64,000 nucleotides of DNA from Raphanus sativus (taxonomy: Eukaryota; Streptophyta; Magnoliopsida; Brassicales; Brassicaceae): assembly GCF_000801105.2 (NCBI RefSeq), contig NC_079518.1:10672106-10736105 (forward strand), in the 5' to 3' direction. The notes beneath the pieces are model-generated. The model had not been told where the DNA came from, did no database searches, and saw only the letters and a list, made by a program, of their open reading frames with translations. Shown one piece after another: positions 52,675 to 62,230 of the stretch (its first letter is position 1; each line of letters starts with the position of its first letter). Both the position numbers and the translations under genes were made by a program.

Positions 52675-54759
52675 TTAGTAGCCTGGGAACATTGGAGGTG
52701 GAGGCGATGCATATTGGTGGCCGAGAAAGGGTGGTATGATGAACTCATCACTTGGAGCTGGTGCTTGTGCAGCCGGCGTCTCTTTCTTTTCCACCGGAGA
52801 TGGTGATGGTGTGGTGAACTCATTACTTGGAGCCGGCGTCTCTTTCTTCTCCACCGGAGCTGGTGTTGGTGTAATGAACTCATCACTTGGAGCTGGTGCT
52901 TGTGCAACCGGAGATGGTGATGGTGTGGTGAACTCATCACTAGGAGCTGGTGCTTGTGCAGCTGGTGTCTGTTTCTTCTCCACCGGAGCTGGTGTTGGTG
53001 TGATGAACTCACTTGGAGCTGGTGCCTGTGCAGCCGGTGTCTGTTTGTTCTCCACCGGAGCTGGTGGTGGTGGCGAGTTGACAGGTGGCGGCGGTGAGTG
53101 AACAGGCGCAGGTGGCGGTGGAGAGAGAACTGGTGGTGGTGGTGGTGAGTTAACCGGGGGAGGTGGTGGCGAGTGAACTGGTGGTGGTGGAGGAGAGTAG
53201 ACTGGAGGTGGTGGTGAAAAGACGGGTGGTGGAGGAGAGTAGACAGGCGGTGGTGGTGGCGAATAAACTGGTGGTGGTGGAGAGTGGACCGGCGGTGGAG
53301 GAGAGTTAACAGGAGGTGGGGGAGAGTGAACCGGTGGTGGTAGAGGAGGTGACGGAAGAGGAAGTGAAGGAGAGTTTACCGGAGCTGGTGGAGGAGGACT
53401 GCGACGGTTCTTCACTGGAGACTGATTGTAAGGATCATCCGGCTGTGGTTTGTGAACCGGCCGGGTCGGAACTGGCGAGGGTTCAGGAACAGGCAGAGTT
53501 AGAACTGGTGATGGCTTTTGAACCGGTCTCGGTGGAGTTGAGGATCCACCACCAGCACACTTATCCTTACTACAGTCAACCGGACGATTAATCACCACAG
53601 CACATTCCTGTGCCGACCGTTGTTCAGGTCTATCAGGTAAGCAATTACGTGTGTCGTCCAAAACAGTCTCCTTCCTACCACCACCCGGAACACACGAACC
53701 ACTTTGTCCATTGAAGTAGTTGTACGAGTAAGTAAAGTTCACCAAATTAGGCAAGTTGCAAATACTATCCGCTAATAATCCAGTAAGTTTATTTCCGGAG
53801 ATATCCAACTCCTCCACACCCGTTAACCCGGAAAAACTAGTCGGTAACCGACCGATAAACGAGTTCTTGCTCGCGTCGAAAACCGTCACGTTCGATAACA
53901 TTCCTATCTCAGACGGGAAACAACCACCCAAACCATTGTCCATGAACACAATCTCGTTGAGACTCTTCATGTTTCCGATACTCTTAGGAATACATCCCGT
54001 GAATTTATTGTTAGCGAATGTCACAACCGAGGCTGTAGAATCTCCTAGAGTTTCAGGAATAGTCGAAGTGAATCTATTGTTGTTCAAGAAAATAGCGTCA
54101 AGTTCTTTCTTGAAAAGCTCAGGAGGGACTTGACCTTCAAAATCATTAAACCTAACGTCGAAGTATTTAACATCAGGCCAAGTGAGGATAACGCACGGGA
54201 AAGGTCCAACGAAACAGTTGTTACTAACATCAAACTCATGCATCAGCTTCAGCTTCGAAAAACTATTAGGGATGATACCGCAAAACCGGTTCGAGTTCAA
54301 ATGGAACATAGCAACATCCGTCATCAAACCAAGCTCAGCAGGCAGATGTCCTGCGATATCCGCACCGTTGAGGTCAACACCAGCTACAACCGTGACATTA
54401 GGATCATCAAGAGCCGGTGCACATATCACACCCGTGTAGTTACACACGTGAGGACCATGCCAGTTTCCTGTGGTATTAAAGGGGTCCGAATATATAGCTC
54501 TTTTCCAGGCTTGGAGAGCAATGTAAGCTTTTTTAAGCCTCGAGTTGGCAAATGTAGCCTTGAGGTCAACCTCGTATTCGACGTCATTAGGGAGTTCGCC
54601 GTTTTCTGGTAATGTTAATAGCTGTCGCCGGACAAGGAAGGCAGCTTCTGTTGGGGATATGGCGTATGCGACAAAGGAAGAAGACAAAAAGAAGAAGAAG
54701 AATAGGAGGAAGCAGCAGCCAAAGGAGGGAGTTTTAGCCATGGCTAAAACAGAGACCAT
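52675..54759 (-). CDS. PEX4: Pollen-specific LRR-extensin (PEX4-like), 694 aa
   Basis: Cell-wall chimera of the LRX/PEX family that supports pollen-tube wall integrity and binds RALF peptides. Single exon. Signal peptide of F/L-rich type to about residue 33; the ATG at 54759 and a second at 54741 (MAKTPSFG) both keep it, and the second gives the family-like start. An N-terminal cap with ALQAWK and NYTGV precedes about ten LRRs (about 120-370). The cysteine-rich hinge CLPDRPEQRSAQEC...CSKDKC follows, then a Pro-rich extensin region of SPPPP and SPPPPP units with VYSPPPP and VHSPPPP. The end is PPFLGHQYASPPPPMFPGY. The C-terminal PVEKK-TPAAQAPAPSDEF module is repeated about five times, more than I recall in Arabidopsis. 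Identity as PEX4 rests on the sequence and on its position next to COR28. Confidence 0.9.
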   Translation of the reverse strand: MVSVLAMAKTPSFGCCFLLFFFFFLSSSFVAYAISPTEAAFLVRRQLLTLPENGELPNDVEYEVDLKATFANSRLKKAYIALQAWKRAIYSDPFNTTGNWHGPHVCNYTGVICAPALDDPNVTVVAGVDLNGADIAGHLPAELGLMTDVAMFHLNSNRFCGIIPNSFSKLKLMHEFDVSNNCFVGPFPCVILTWPDVKYFDVRFNDFEGQVPPELFKKELDAIFLNNNRFTSTIPETLGDSTASVVTFANNKFTGCIPKSIGNMKSLNEIVFMDNGLGGCFPSEIGMLSNVTVFDASKNSFIGRLPTSFSGLTGVEELDISGNKLTGLLADSICNLPNLVNFTYSYNYFNGQSGSCVPGGGRKETVLDDTRNCLPDRPEQRSAQECAVVINRPVDCSKDKCAGGGSSTPPRPVQKPSPVLTLPVPEPSPVPTRPVHKPQPDDPYNQSPVKNRRSPPPPAPVNSPSLPLPSPPLPPPVHSPPPPVNSPPPPVHSPPPPVYSPPPPPVYSPPPPVFSPPPPVYSPPPPPVHSPPPPPVNSPPPPPVLSPPPPAPVHSPPPPVNSPPPPAPVENKQTPAAQAPAPSEFITPTPAPVEKKQTPAAQAPAPSDEFTTPSPSPVAQAPAPSDEFITPTPAPVEKKETPAPSNEFTTPSPSPVEKKETPAAQAPAPSDEFIIPPFLGHQYASPPPPMFPGY
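52740..53070 (-). repeat. Minisatellite in the PEX4 C-terminus
   Basis: Units of roughly 50-80 bp encode variants of PVEKKQTPAAQAPAPSDEF-TPSPSP, about five copies, one of them short (KKETPAPSNEF). The partial copy 2 has three. Repeat number therefore changes on the time-scale of the local duplication. Confidence 0.8.
53085..53400 (-). repeat. Extensin SPPPP-coding repeat tract
   Basis: GGTGGTGGTGGAGAGT-type units encode alternating VHSPPPP, VYSPPPP, VNSPPPP and VFSPPPP. These are substrates for prolyl hydroxylation and arabinosylation, and the Tyr in VYS can cross-link. Repeat order differs from copy 2. Confidence 0.85.
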
Positions 54760-55987
54760 GGAAAACGCCCAAGGCTGCTAATAGAAGGGCGTGAGAGGGT
54801 CCTAGGAGGATATAATGATGTGTTATTAATAAGCTTAACGTTGAAGTCACCAACGGTCTTCCTTAACATTCTATATTTAGGGCAGAGTCTTTTTATAGAA
54901 GGGTTTTGCTTAAACCGTAGGATATATTAGCAATAATAGAAAATTGTGGTTAAAGAAAGGAAACACGAGTGATAGAGCTAAGCAGAATCTCTCTAGAATG
55001 TCTTTGTATCAAAACCGGTCACTATTCTAGGACAGTCTTGAAAAAGTGTGGTGATTGATTTCACTACCGAAGCTGGCGCAGCAACGCAAACTCTGTTTCT
55101 ATCGTCCCACTACTTTACGTGTGATGCAAGTCATGTTCCCTAAGGGTCACAATTATTATATGCTATGGTGCTGTGAAAACTCTGAAGATGCAGGAATCAG
55201 GAAACTAAAAATGGCAAACCCTTTGTTTCTTGAGATCCTCAAAAGACTTCATTTCCCTAAAACTCCATATATTCATAGATTCATTTTAAGGTGAATGTTG
55301 AAGAAACGTCTCATCTTTCTCATTTCCTTTACTACAAGTTCATCGACCAGCTCCATCTTCATTGTCTTCCCTCGAATATCAATATTCATAAGAGCCTCTG
55401 GGCCACTTAATGCATGGATGCTCATAGAGAGCACGGACGCTCATTAGAGAGTTAAAATTAGATTTTCTTACTCATGAATATACACTCACTATTTGCATAA
55501 AACGTCATTCAGAATCGCATTAGTTGTGTATATTATTTCCCGTATGAAAAAGCGTTACTTTTAGCAGGCCACTGTCACTAGGTGATATGTTTATAACAAT
55601 TACTACCGAAAAGAGTCTGTTTTGCTGCTTAGAGAAAAAAGAAAAAAAACAATTACTACCGAAAGAATTTATAAAAAATTCACAACAGATATTGTTCTAG
55701 AAAATGAAGACAAAAAGACGGTAGATTTATAAGGAAAAAATAAGAATTGAAGATTGAAAAGATATGTGAAAGAAATGACGATCATACTAATCATATAACA
55801 AAGACAAAATTTAACAAACAACCCTAATTTCATCCCCCATTCGATTCCTTAATAAGGCTCTCTTTAGCCTTGTTCTATAATACAACAAACAAAGCCATCA
55901 ACATTCATTCTCCACTATTTTTAGTCTCTATTCATAGTAATTCATCTACACTTCACTTCCTATCGGTTTGTATTGTCTTCACCATCC
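54760..55987. other. Intergenic: PEX4 promoter and COR28 3' side
   Basis: A TATAAAA box on the minus strand (54897-54891) is about 132 bp upstream of the PEX4 ATG and is the best candidate promoter core. The middle (55050-55450) has a 79-codon plus-strand frame that I do not recognise and judge to be chance. COR28 3' UTR probably occupies the right end. Confidence 0.45.
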
Positions 55988-57602
55988 TTACGGCACAACC
56001 TGAGAATATGCAGCAAGCCTCTTCAGCATAACACAGGTGAAGTTGTTTTAGTATGTGTTTCTTATTTTCCTATATTTTTACCTGATCATTCAATGAACTA
56101 TCATCAAAGTTAGCTTCTCTTCTCCGTTTCCTGGACACCCTTGAGTTACTACACCCCTTCTCTCCTACTTCCTCTCTGAAATTCTGCCCCGATGCCTCTG
56201 GAGTTGCAAGACACAAAAAAATTTTAGACTTTGGACTGAAATTTAAGAGTATTTATCAGGTAGACAACAAGCACACAAGTTGTAAGGCAAAACAGATTAA
56301 TGTTTTGGGTCAGTGGGTGAATAGATATCAGACCAGATCTCATACATGTCCATTGCAGCAAACAATCATTTCTTTGATCCTCCAGAATCATAATATCAAC
56401 TCTATGTTTCCGCAGCAAAGCCTTCTAAAAGCCAAAGCATAGTCAACTCAAATCTAATCGAACAGTATCATCATCCTAGATCTAAGATATATAATTCAGA
56501 ATGTCAACATATAATTCCCAACAAGAGTTCGACTAAACTAGGAGTAAGTAAAATGTTACCTGCAGTGCTTTGAGCTTGATACTCATGTCCCAAAGCTCTC
56601 ATGGATGCTCCAGGTCGTTTCTTGCCCAAGTTAACCTTCTGCCGGCAACCATTTTGTAGAACCGTAAACTGCAAAAAAAAAAAAAGAGAATGTCGTAAGT
56701 TTCACTAGAGGATTACACAACGAAAAGGAGCTACGGAAGAAACAGTAAGAAAGACCAAAAAAAAACCTGATCAGTCGATTTGTGAGAGTTGGACAGCACA
56801 TGAGGAGCTCTAGAGAGTCTCCCAGTCTCATCTCCTCCAAGTAAGGAATACAACTGCTTAACGAAAGAGCTCTCTAAATATTCAAGATACGAGTTGTGTT
56901 TCTCATTCGTCCAGCCACCACATTCATCCTGCACAAACAAATTTTACATATTGATTGATTCAGAATCATCCCGTATGATTTAAAAAAAAAAATGCAAAAA
57001 AATGAAAACTTTTGTCAAGAAACAAACCCATTGCCAACACAATCAACAATCAGGTGGTGACTCATACACTAAACACAGACTCTAATTACTCAGAAGAACA
57101 TACAAAGGATACGACTTTTTTGTAGCTATTAGTTATAGATCTCAACATCAAGCATCACAATGCATCAGAGTCCGAATCTTGTGCTGATAAACATGGAGTA
57201 CTCAAGCAATCGCATTTATGGAAAAAAAAAAAAATTGAACCGTTTGAATTTGGCGATAACAAAACAAAATCAATCAAAATTTTTGAATGCATGAGTTTGA
57301 CCTAATGGTAAGCATCAGATCTGAAGTTTCCTACCATATATAAAACAAAAGCTAACTTCCAAATCAATACTTCTTCTTTCATTGCGAATCTAGATTCTAC
57401 CATTTAAAAAGTTCGAGAGAATTATAGCAAAAAAAAACAATTGGAAGATTTGTTATACCAGCTTCTTAGATTCGGCATCTCCACGAGAGCTCTGGACCGT
57501 AAGAACGGACTCGGGCGAGTTAGAGAGAGTCGACTCGCACTGAGATTCATCGCGATGATCCATCTCGAGAGCAACAATATTCACACCATACTCATTCTCC
57601 AT
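55988..57602 (-). CDS. COR28: COR28, cold/light/clock-regulated COP1-HY5 module protein
   Basis: Nuclear regulator (COR27/COR28 family) that links cold, light and the circadian clock; it binds HY5 and is a COP1 target. Five exons on the minus strand, all with GT-AG borders and consistent phase: 57602-57459, 56928-56767, 56668-56560, 56197-56082 and 56020-55988, giving 187 residues. Exon 2 holds the family block from DECGGWTNEKHNSYLEYLE to FVKQLYSLL. Exon 3 has GKKRPGASMRALGHEY. Exon 4 has a basic RKRRRE stretch (likely nuclear signal). The tiny last exon encodes RLAAYSQVVP and contains the C-terminal VP used for COP1 contact. Retention of the last intron would end at once (V-K-I-stop) and lose that motif. 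It matches Arabidopsis At4g33980 from memory. Confidence 0.9.
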
Positions 57603-57845
57603 TATCGATGATCCTCTTCGCTGCGTCACAAAAAAAAGAAGAAAAACGTTGTTCGCCTTTCGGAAGAGAGAGCAAGAGCAATGAGGAAGGAGGTGGGGGA
57701 AGGAAAGGAGAAAGAGATGAATAAAGAGGAGAAGAAAAGGTCTACATGGCTTCGCTTTTACACGTGTTTCAGTATTGCCACGTCATCACCTTCGCATAAA
57801 TATCTCCTACAAATATCACCCAGATATTTTTTCTCTGGAGCTACC
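57603..57845 (-). promoter_or_regulatory. COR28 upstream region with evening element and G-box
   Basis: A perfect evening element AAAATATCT on the minus strand (57830-57822), a one-off match TAAATATCT on the plus strand (57797-57805), a G-box CACGTG at 57761-57766 and an ACGT element GCCACGTCATC at 57777-57787 fall within 70 bp. These are sites for clock MYB-type factors (CCA1/RVE) and bZIPs (HY5 type), fitting the known clock and light control of COR28. No CCGAC (CBF) site is seen in this stretch. Confidence 0.65.
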
Positions 57846-59046
57846 GAGGAGGTTCGGGGTTGTCTGTTTTGTCAACTTAATTGATGCTTTCGTCCTAATT
57901 ACATACGTCAGAGTTTGAGTTATATCATTTTTTATTTTTAACTTTTATGGATTTTTTAAAATTAAATTAGATCTCATTAGATTTTGGATAAACTTTAGGA
58001 TTAGATCATAACATAATCTATGCCACGAACCTATCTTAGGAACATCTTATTTGTTTTGAGGGCCATCTTTTAGCACGGACAAGTGAAGCAGTTGAACATG
58101 GTCCAAAATTTTAGAGGGTCCATAATTGTTTTTTATTTTAGTAATAGTTATAAATTTAAAATCATATTTTTATCAAAATCAGAATAATTATTTTTTAGTT
58201 AAGTTTTCATATTTATAACCAATAAATGTAAATTACAATTTTTTATTTTGTTTATATAACCAACTAAAAATTCAATAAATTAGGAAGTAATTAGTATTTA
58301 TATCAATTATATATTTTTGAAAGTAAGAAATAATTGTTGATGTGTGTTTGAATATTCAATGGTAGTATAAAAAGTTAATATTCTAATTGATTATGTTTAG
58401 AAAACAATTATCAGTTAGTGATTATAAATACGGAGAAAAATATATTTTCTTCACTATTTTTTAAATTAAAAATAGCAAACAAAAATAAAAGAAAACTAAC
58501 CTACAATTTCTGTTGACAAGAAAAAAAGAGTGATTTGTCCAATTAAGAGTATATAGCTTGCTATCCATATTTTGTTACTCTATTATATTTATAGATTATT
58601 ATTTTTGATTTTGGATATACTAAATGTAAAAGAAACTAAAAAAGTTAGAGGGATGATCAAATTTAATGATTTAATTGATGATTTTGTATAGAAAAATACC
58701 AAATAATTAAGTTCAGTGGTTTGATCAATGATTTTACGTTAAAACTAGAAAATAATGTTCTTTAGATATAAAACAATTAAACTGATGTATTTATTTTATA
58801 TTATAATAATATTTTATAAAAATATCAAAATTATTTCAGATTATTAAAAGGGATTCTATTTTCTTTTTTGAACAGGACCGGTATAAAGTTTGAGACGGTC
58901 CTGTTTGTTTTTTTGAGTGCGTTATTCTAATGCAATATTTATAAGTTGATTGGATAATTACGAAAAAACTAATTAATACTAGCCATTAGTTTGGCTAATG
59001 GATTTTTTTTTTCCTCTTTAACACATGTTTGGCTAATAAGCCTTTT
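57846..59046. other. AT-rich intergenic DNA
   Basis: Contains three loose repeats of GTTTGGCTAATGGAT-type sequence at about 38-bp spacing (58989, 59028 and 59064) next to the LINE fragment. A pair of AGGACCGG/GGTCCTG sequences at about 58876-58910 forms a small inverted repeat. No genes. Confidence 0.4.
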
Positions 59047-60198
59047 TCAAAAAAGAAAACACAAGTTTGGCTCATGGATATTTTGCGTTATACAATGAGA
59101 TAATTGCTGACGTGTGCAGTGGTTGCGTAAAAATATCTGTGACAGATTGCTGCGCTCCGTCTCCTTTTCTTCATAAGAAAAGACCAGCCCTTTTCCTTTG
59201 TTGAGGTCTTTTGTGAAGATAGGCATCGGTTCCAATCCCAGGACAGTCCTCTGTGTAACTGGATCCGCCTCTGCTTCCCGAACTGACTTCCTGATTTTAT
59301 CGATTTTCAGAGCTATATCTTCTCCAGAATCTGAAATGAGATACTTCCTCATCTCTTCAAGAACCAGCTTCGCTATTTTAGGCCTTCCTGTGAGTGGGTT
59401 TACTCCTACCTGAGACTCCTCTAACACTCCCTTTAAAGGATCATCCTGAGTGAGAACCGGCTCTGTTCTGATCTTCTCTGCCATAACCCGTGCTCTCCTA
59501 ATCTGCGCCTCCTCCTGTCTCTTCCTGACCTCCAAAGGGCACAGCTTCTGCTCATGGTTAAGTCTTCGACAAGTAAAGCATCTTTTCTGAACTTGTTCAT
59601 AGTCAAAGTGGATTGTGTGAGATTTCCCTCCACCCATGTCTATGACTTTCGCCATTCTCAACGGATGAGCTACGTTGAAGAGAACCTGAACTCTGATGTA
59701 GTTTTGTGTCACCGGTTGCGAAGGGTCGAAGGCGACCACTTTCACTCTCCCTATGATATCACCGAGCGCTGTCAGAGCCAATGTCGTGTAGTAGTTCTCC
59801 GGGATCTTGCTGATCCTGACCCATAGTGGAATGTACTGCAGGTAATCCTCCGGCGGATTCTCCACCCACCTTTCCAAAACGATAGTCCAGTCCATGTAGG
59901 TTTGGACTCCCTTTTCCAGAACATCAAGCAAATCATGTTCATTTGTGAAAATGAACTGAAATCTCTCTTGGGATAAAGCTCTACCCCTGACTTTGCCTTC
60001 TTTTCCCCACTTCCTAGGCATAGTACGAATCAAACCCGGCATTTTTTGAAGTTCTGGGTTTAAAGTTCTCCCCATGAGACTGAGAGCGTTCTCCTCCGCC
60101 GAACTGATTCCTGGAAGATCAGGCATCTTGAATGGAACTTCATCTTCATCTAGTGAGAGAGCCATTAAGGCTCTGTCCATAGCAGCAGACATCTTCAA
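59047..60198 (-). CDS. LINE ORF1-type protein (DUF4283 + CCHC), stand-alone, 383 aa
   Basis: An open reading frame on the minus strand with an N-terminal DUF4283-type domain (about 30-190, with the ERFQFIF, PLWVRISKIP and FDYEQVQKRC segments) and a CX2CX4HX4C zinc knuckle near 207-220. The tail is basic and Lys/Arg/Glu-rich. It belongs to plant LINE ORF1 proteins but to another family than the ORF1 at 30968. There is no ORF2 downstream; the frame runs into AT-rich DNA and stops (its last roughly 10 residues look like flank). It is a 3'-deleted element or a fragment; the open frame suggests a young insertion or chance. Domestication is possible but not shown. Confidence 0.65.
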   Translation of the reverse strand: MKMSAAMDRALMALSLDEDEVPFKMPDLPGISSAEENALSLMGRTLNPELQKMPGLIRTMPRKWGKEGKVRGRALSQERFQFIFTNEHDLLDVLEKGVQTYMDWTIVLERWVENPPEDYLQYIPLWVRISKIPENYYTTLALTALGDIIGRVKVVAFDPSQPVTQNYIRVQVLFNVAHPLRMAKVIDMGGGKSHTIHFDYEQVQKRCFTCRRLNHEQKLCPLEVRKRQEEAQIRRARVMAEKIRTEPVLTQDDPLKGVLEESQVGVNPLTGRPKIAKLVLEEMRKYLISDSGEDIALKIDKIRKSVREAEADPVTQRTVLGLEPMPIFTKDLNKGKGLVFSYEEKETERSNLSQIFLRNHCTRQQLSHCITQNIHEPNLCFLF

Positions 60199-61571
60199 CT
60201 CTTCACTTAAATGTTATCTCTGGCTTTTCGATAAATCTCTCAACTACCCAACTTTGAATGTTCAAGAACAAAGGATAAAGAACACCTCTAGATCTGCGCC
60301 CAAGAAGCAAAGTAGAATAGAATATTGAAAAAAGGACAGATATTTTCTTATAGGAAGCGTGTTTAAATCCTTTTGCCCACTCAGAATTTAATGTTTTGTA
60401 CGAGCAACTTTGAAACCACTTTAAGCCCACTGAGCACTTGAGAGCATTTTCTCGCTCCACTAGGACTAGTTAACTTATCACGTGTTGGTTAGTGACACGT
60501 CTTTCCTTACCAAGAAAAATATCTGCCTTTTTATCTTGGCAAACCAAAAAGAATATCTTGCCATATAGTTTAGTCTACAAGAGATCTATATTTTTGAGAA
60601 ACCAAGAAAAATATCTCAGCCATAATAGTAATAGTTTTCTAATATTGTCCGTTTACAACTCTGCATTATATGTAGATCATTTAGGATTCTAATGCATGCA
60701 TACTTATCTACTATTACAGCTGTCGATACAACATTACACTAAGAGCAAAACGAACCGTGAATGTAATATGTTCATCATTTCATGCATAGATATTTGGAAT
60801 TATGTAAGTTTTTGTGAACTTCGCTAAAGAGCAAAACCAACCGTGTCCACATAAACATCTGGTTTTGGATATTTCAAGATAAAATACCATCCAATTCGTA
60901 TTAAAAGTTTATTAACAAAACCATTTGCGATGGTTAGAGATGATGTAGGAACTAAACTACGATACATAATATTTTGTAATTATTGTCTAGATTTGGGAAA
61001 ATGGTGAAAATTTCGTTACAAATAAAACTAGTAAAATATATTTTTGATCTAGATTTTCTGTTGACAACAAATGGAACAATTATAAAGGTGATCTTTCGAT
61101 CAAATGAGGCTAATGAGCAATGAAACACTTGTAGAGACGGTGTGTGAATAGTATGCATCTTCACATTAAGACGGGCTTGACTTCTATGTGACTCGTTCTC
61201 GACTGTTCTTAAATTTATCCGAAGTCCATGACCTCAATTCAATGAGCCAACCCATCCGGAATAGATTTTTAATAACCAACAATGACTAGAATCCTAAACC
61301 CCTCATGATGGTTACTCAATTTCACGATTACACAATTATCTTTGATTTGTATTCCTAAGAGCTGGAACAAGCATATAACAATTACTGTAAATCGCATCGA
61401 TAGAAGAAATTAAATTCATTATAAGTTCGGTTAAACCATAGTATTAAATTTATGAAATTTGAATTTCTAAGAATCACAGCTATTTCACAAAAATGTCATT
61501 CCTCTGTACAACCATATCAGAACAAACAAACAAACAATAATTCTTCTAAGACAACAATCATTTTTATTACA
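60199..61571. other. LINE 5' leader, then intergenic DNA
   Basis: 60199-60430 is probably the 5' UTR of the LINE fragment. From 60500 to 61450 nothing is recognised; a segment GAGCAAAACGAACCGTG/GAGCAAAACCAACCGTG occurs twice (60743 and 60830). 61450-61571 is the 3' side of the DUF1685 gene. Confidence 0.4.
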
Positions 61572-62102
61572 TCAATTTGGTTCGCCGGAGAATTGCCGCA
61601 CAGAACAAGCAACCACCTGAGCCCACTGCTTCAACCTTATCTTCATCGTCTCCGGATCATCACCTACGAAACAAAAAAAAGGAGTTTCAGATCACATATC
61701 TCTTAACAAACAAAAAGAACATTTCATCACAATACCTTGATCAACAACTGTCGTGCTCGAATTGCTTACGTCACCTTCCGACGCGATCGACGAAAGAGAC
61801 GAAGTCCGTGACAACCTACTACTACTATACTGTTTATTCACCGCGCAGTATAACCCCAGAGCTGGGAGAGTTTCGTTGAGCCTCGGATCCAAATCTTGAG
61901 AATCAGGCTCGAATCCGAAACCAAGCTCGATGCAGCCTCGGAGCTCTTCTAGATCTTCGTCCGTCACGCTCTTGCTCCGACCGAGTCGATCTGATTGGCG
62001 TTTGCCTTTCCTACGAAGCCACGCCTCTTCGCGATCGGCGTCCGGCGACCACGAGTGCTGTTTTATTAGCGGTCTTGGCGGCGGCGCGTTGCGTTTCGAC
62101 AT
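61572..62102 (-). CDS. DUF1685 family protein (At4g33985-like), 152 aa
   Basis: Two exons on the minus strand, 62102-61736 and 61663-61572, joined by a 72-bp phase-1 GT-AG intron. The protein starts MSKRNAPPPRPLIKQHSWSP. The family core follows: a basic KGKRQSDRLGRSKSVT segment, then DEDLEELRGCIELGFGF and LDPRLNETLPALGLYCAVN, a Ser-rich stretch, and the C-terminus KQWAQVVACSVRQFSGEPN. The upstream open frame to 62231 lies in the 5' UTR and is not conserved, so the internal ATG is chosen. Biochemical function is unknown; the family is plant-specific. No membrane segment or signal is seen. The match to Arabidopsis At4g33985 is from memory and fits the gene order. Confidence 0.9.
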
Positions 62103-62172
62103 TAGAAGCGTCTGGGTTTGTTGATTGGGGGCTAAAATCCCTCCTTTCGGTGATTTAATTCCATACGCTAAA

Positions 62173-62198
62173 ACGCGTGCGGAACACTTGTTTATATA
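62173..62198 (-). promoter_or_regulatory. TATA box and CGCG box of the DUF1685 gene
   Basis: TATATAAA on the minus strand (62198-62191) lies 89 bp upstream of the ATG. ACGCGT at 62173-62178 matches the CAMTA-type CGCG box and lies between TATA and ATG. Confidence 0.5.
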
Positions 62199-62230
62199 CA
62201 AACACATAATGATGTTTTTATTGTTGTTCA

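Noticed and set aside
52700..53400. CRISPR-like or satellite array
   Set aside because: The regular units are coding repeats of the PEX4 extensin domain in a plant gene.
53316..54612. Plus-strand reading frames across the PEX4 gene
   Set aside because: They are antisense shadows of a repeat-rich coding sequence without family resemblance.
55055..55294. 79-codon frame between PEX4 and COR28
   Set aside because: No recognisable family, no supporting splice or promoter signals, and it overlaps the likely PEX4 promoter side.
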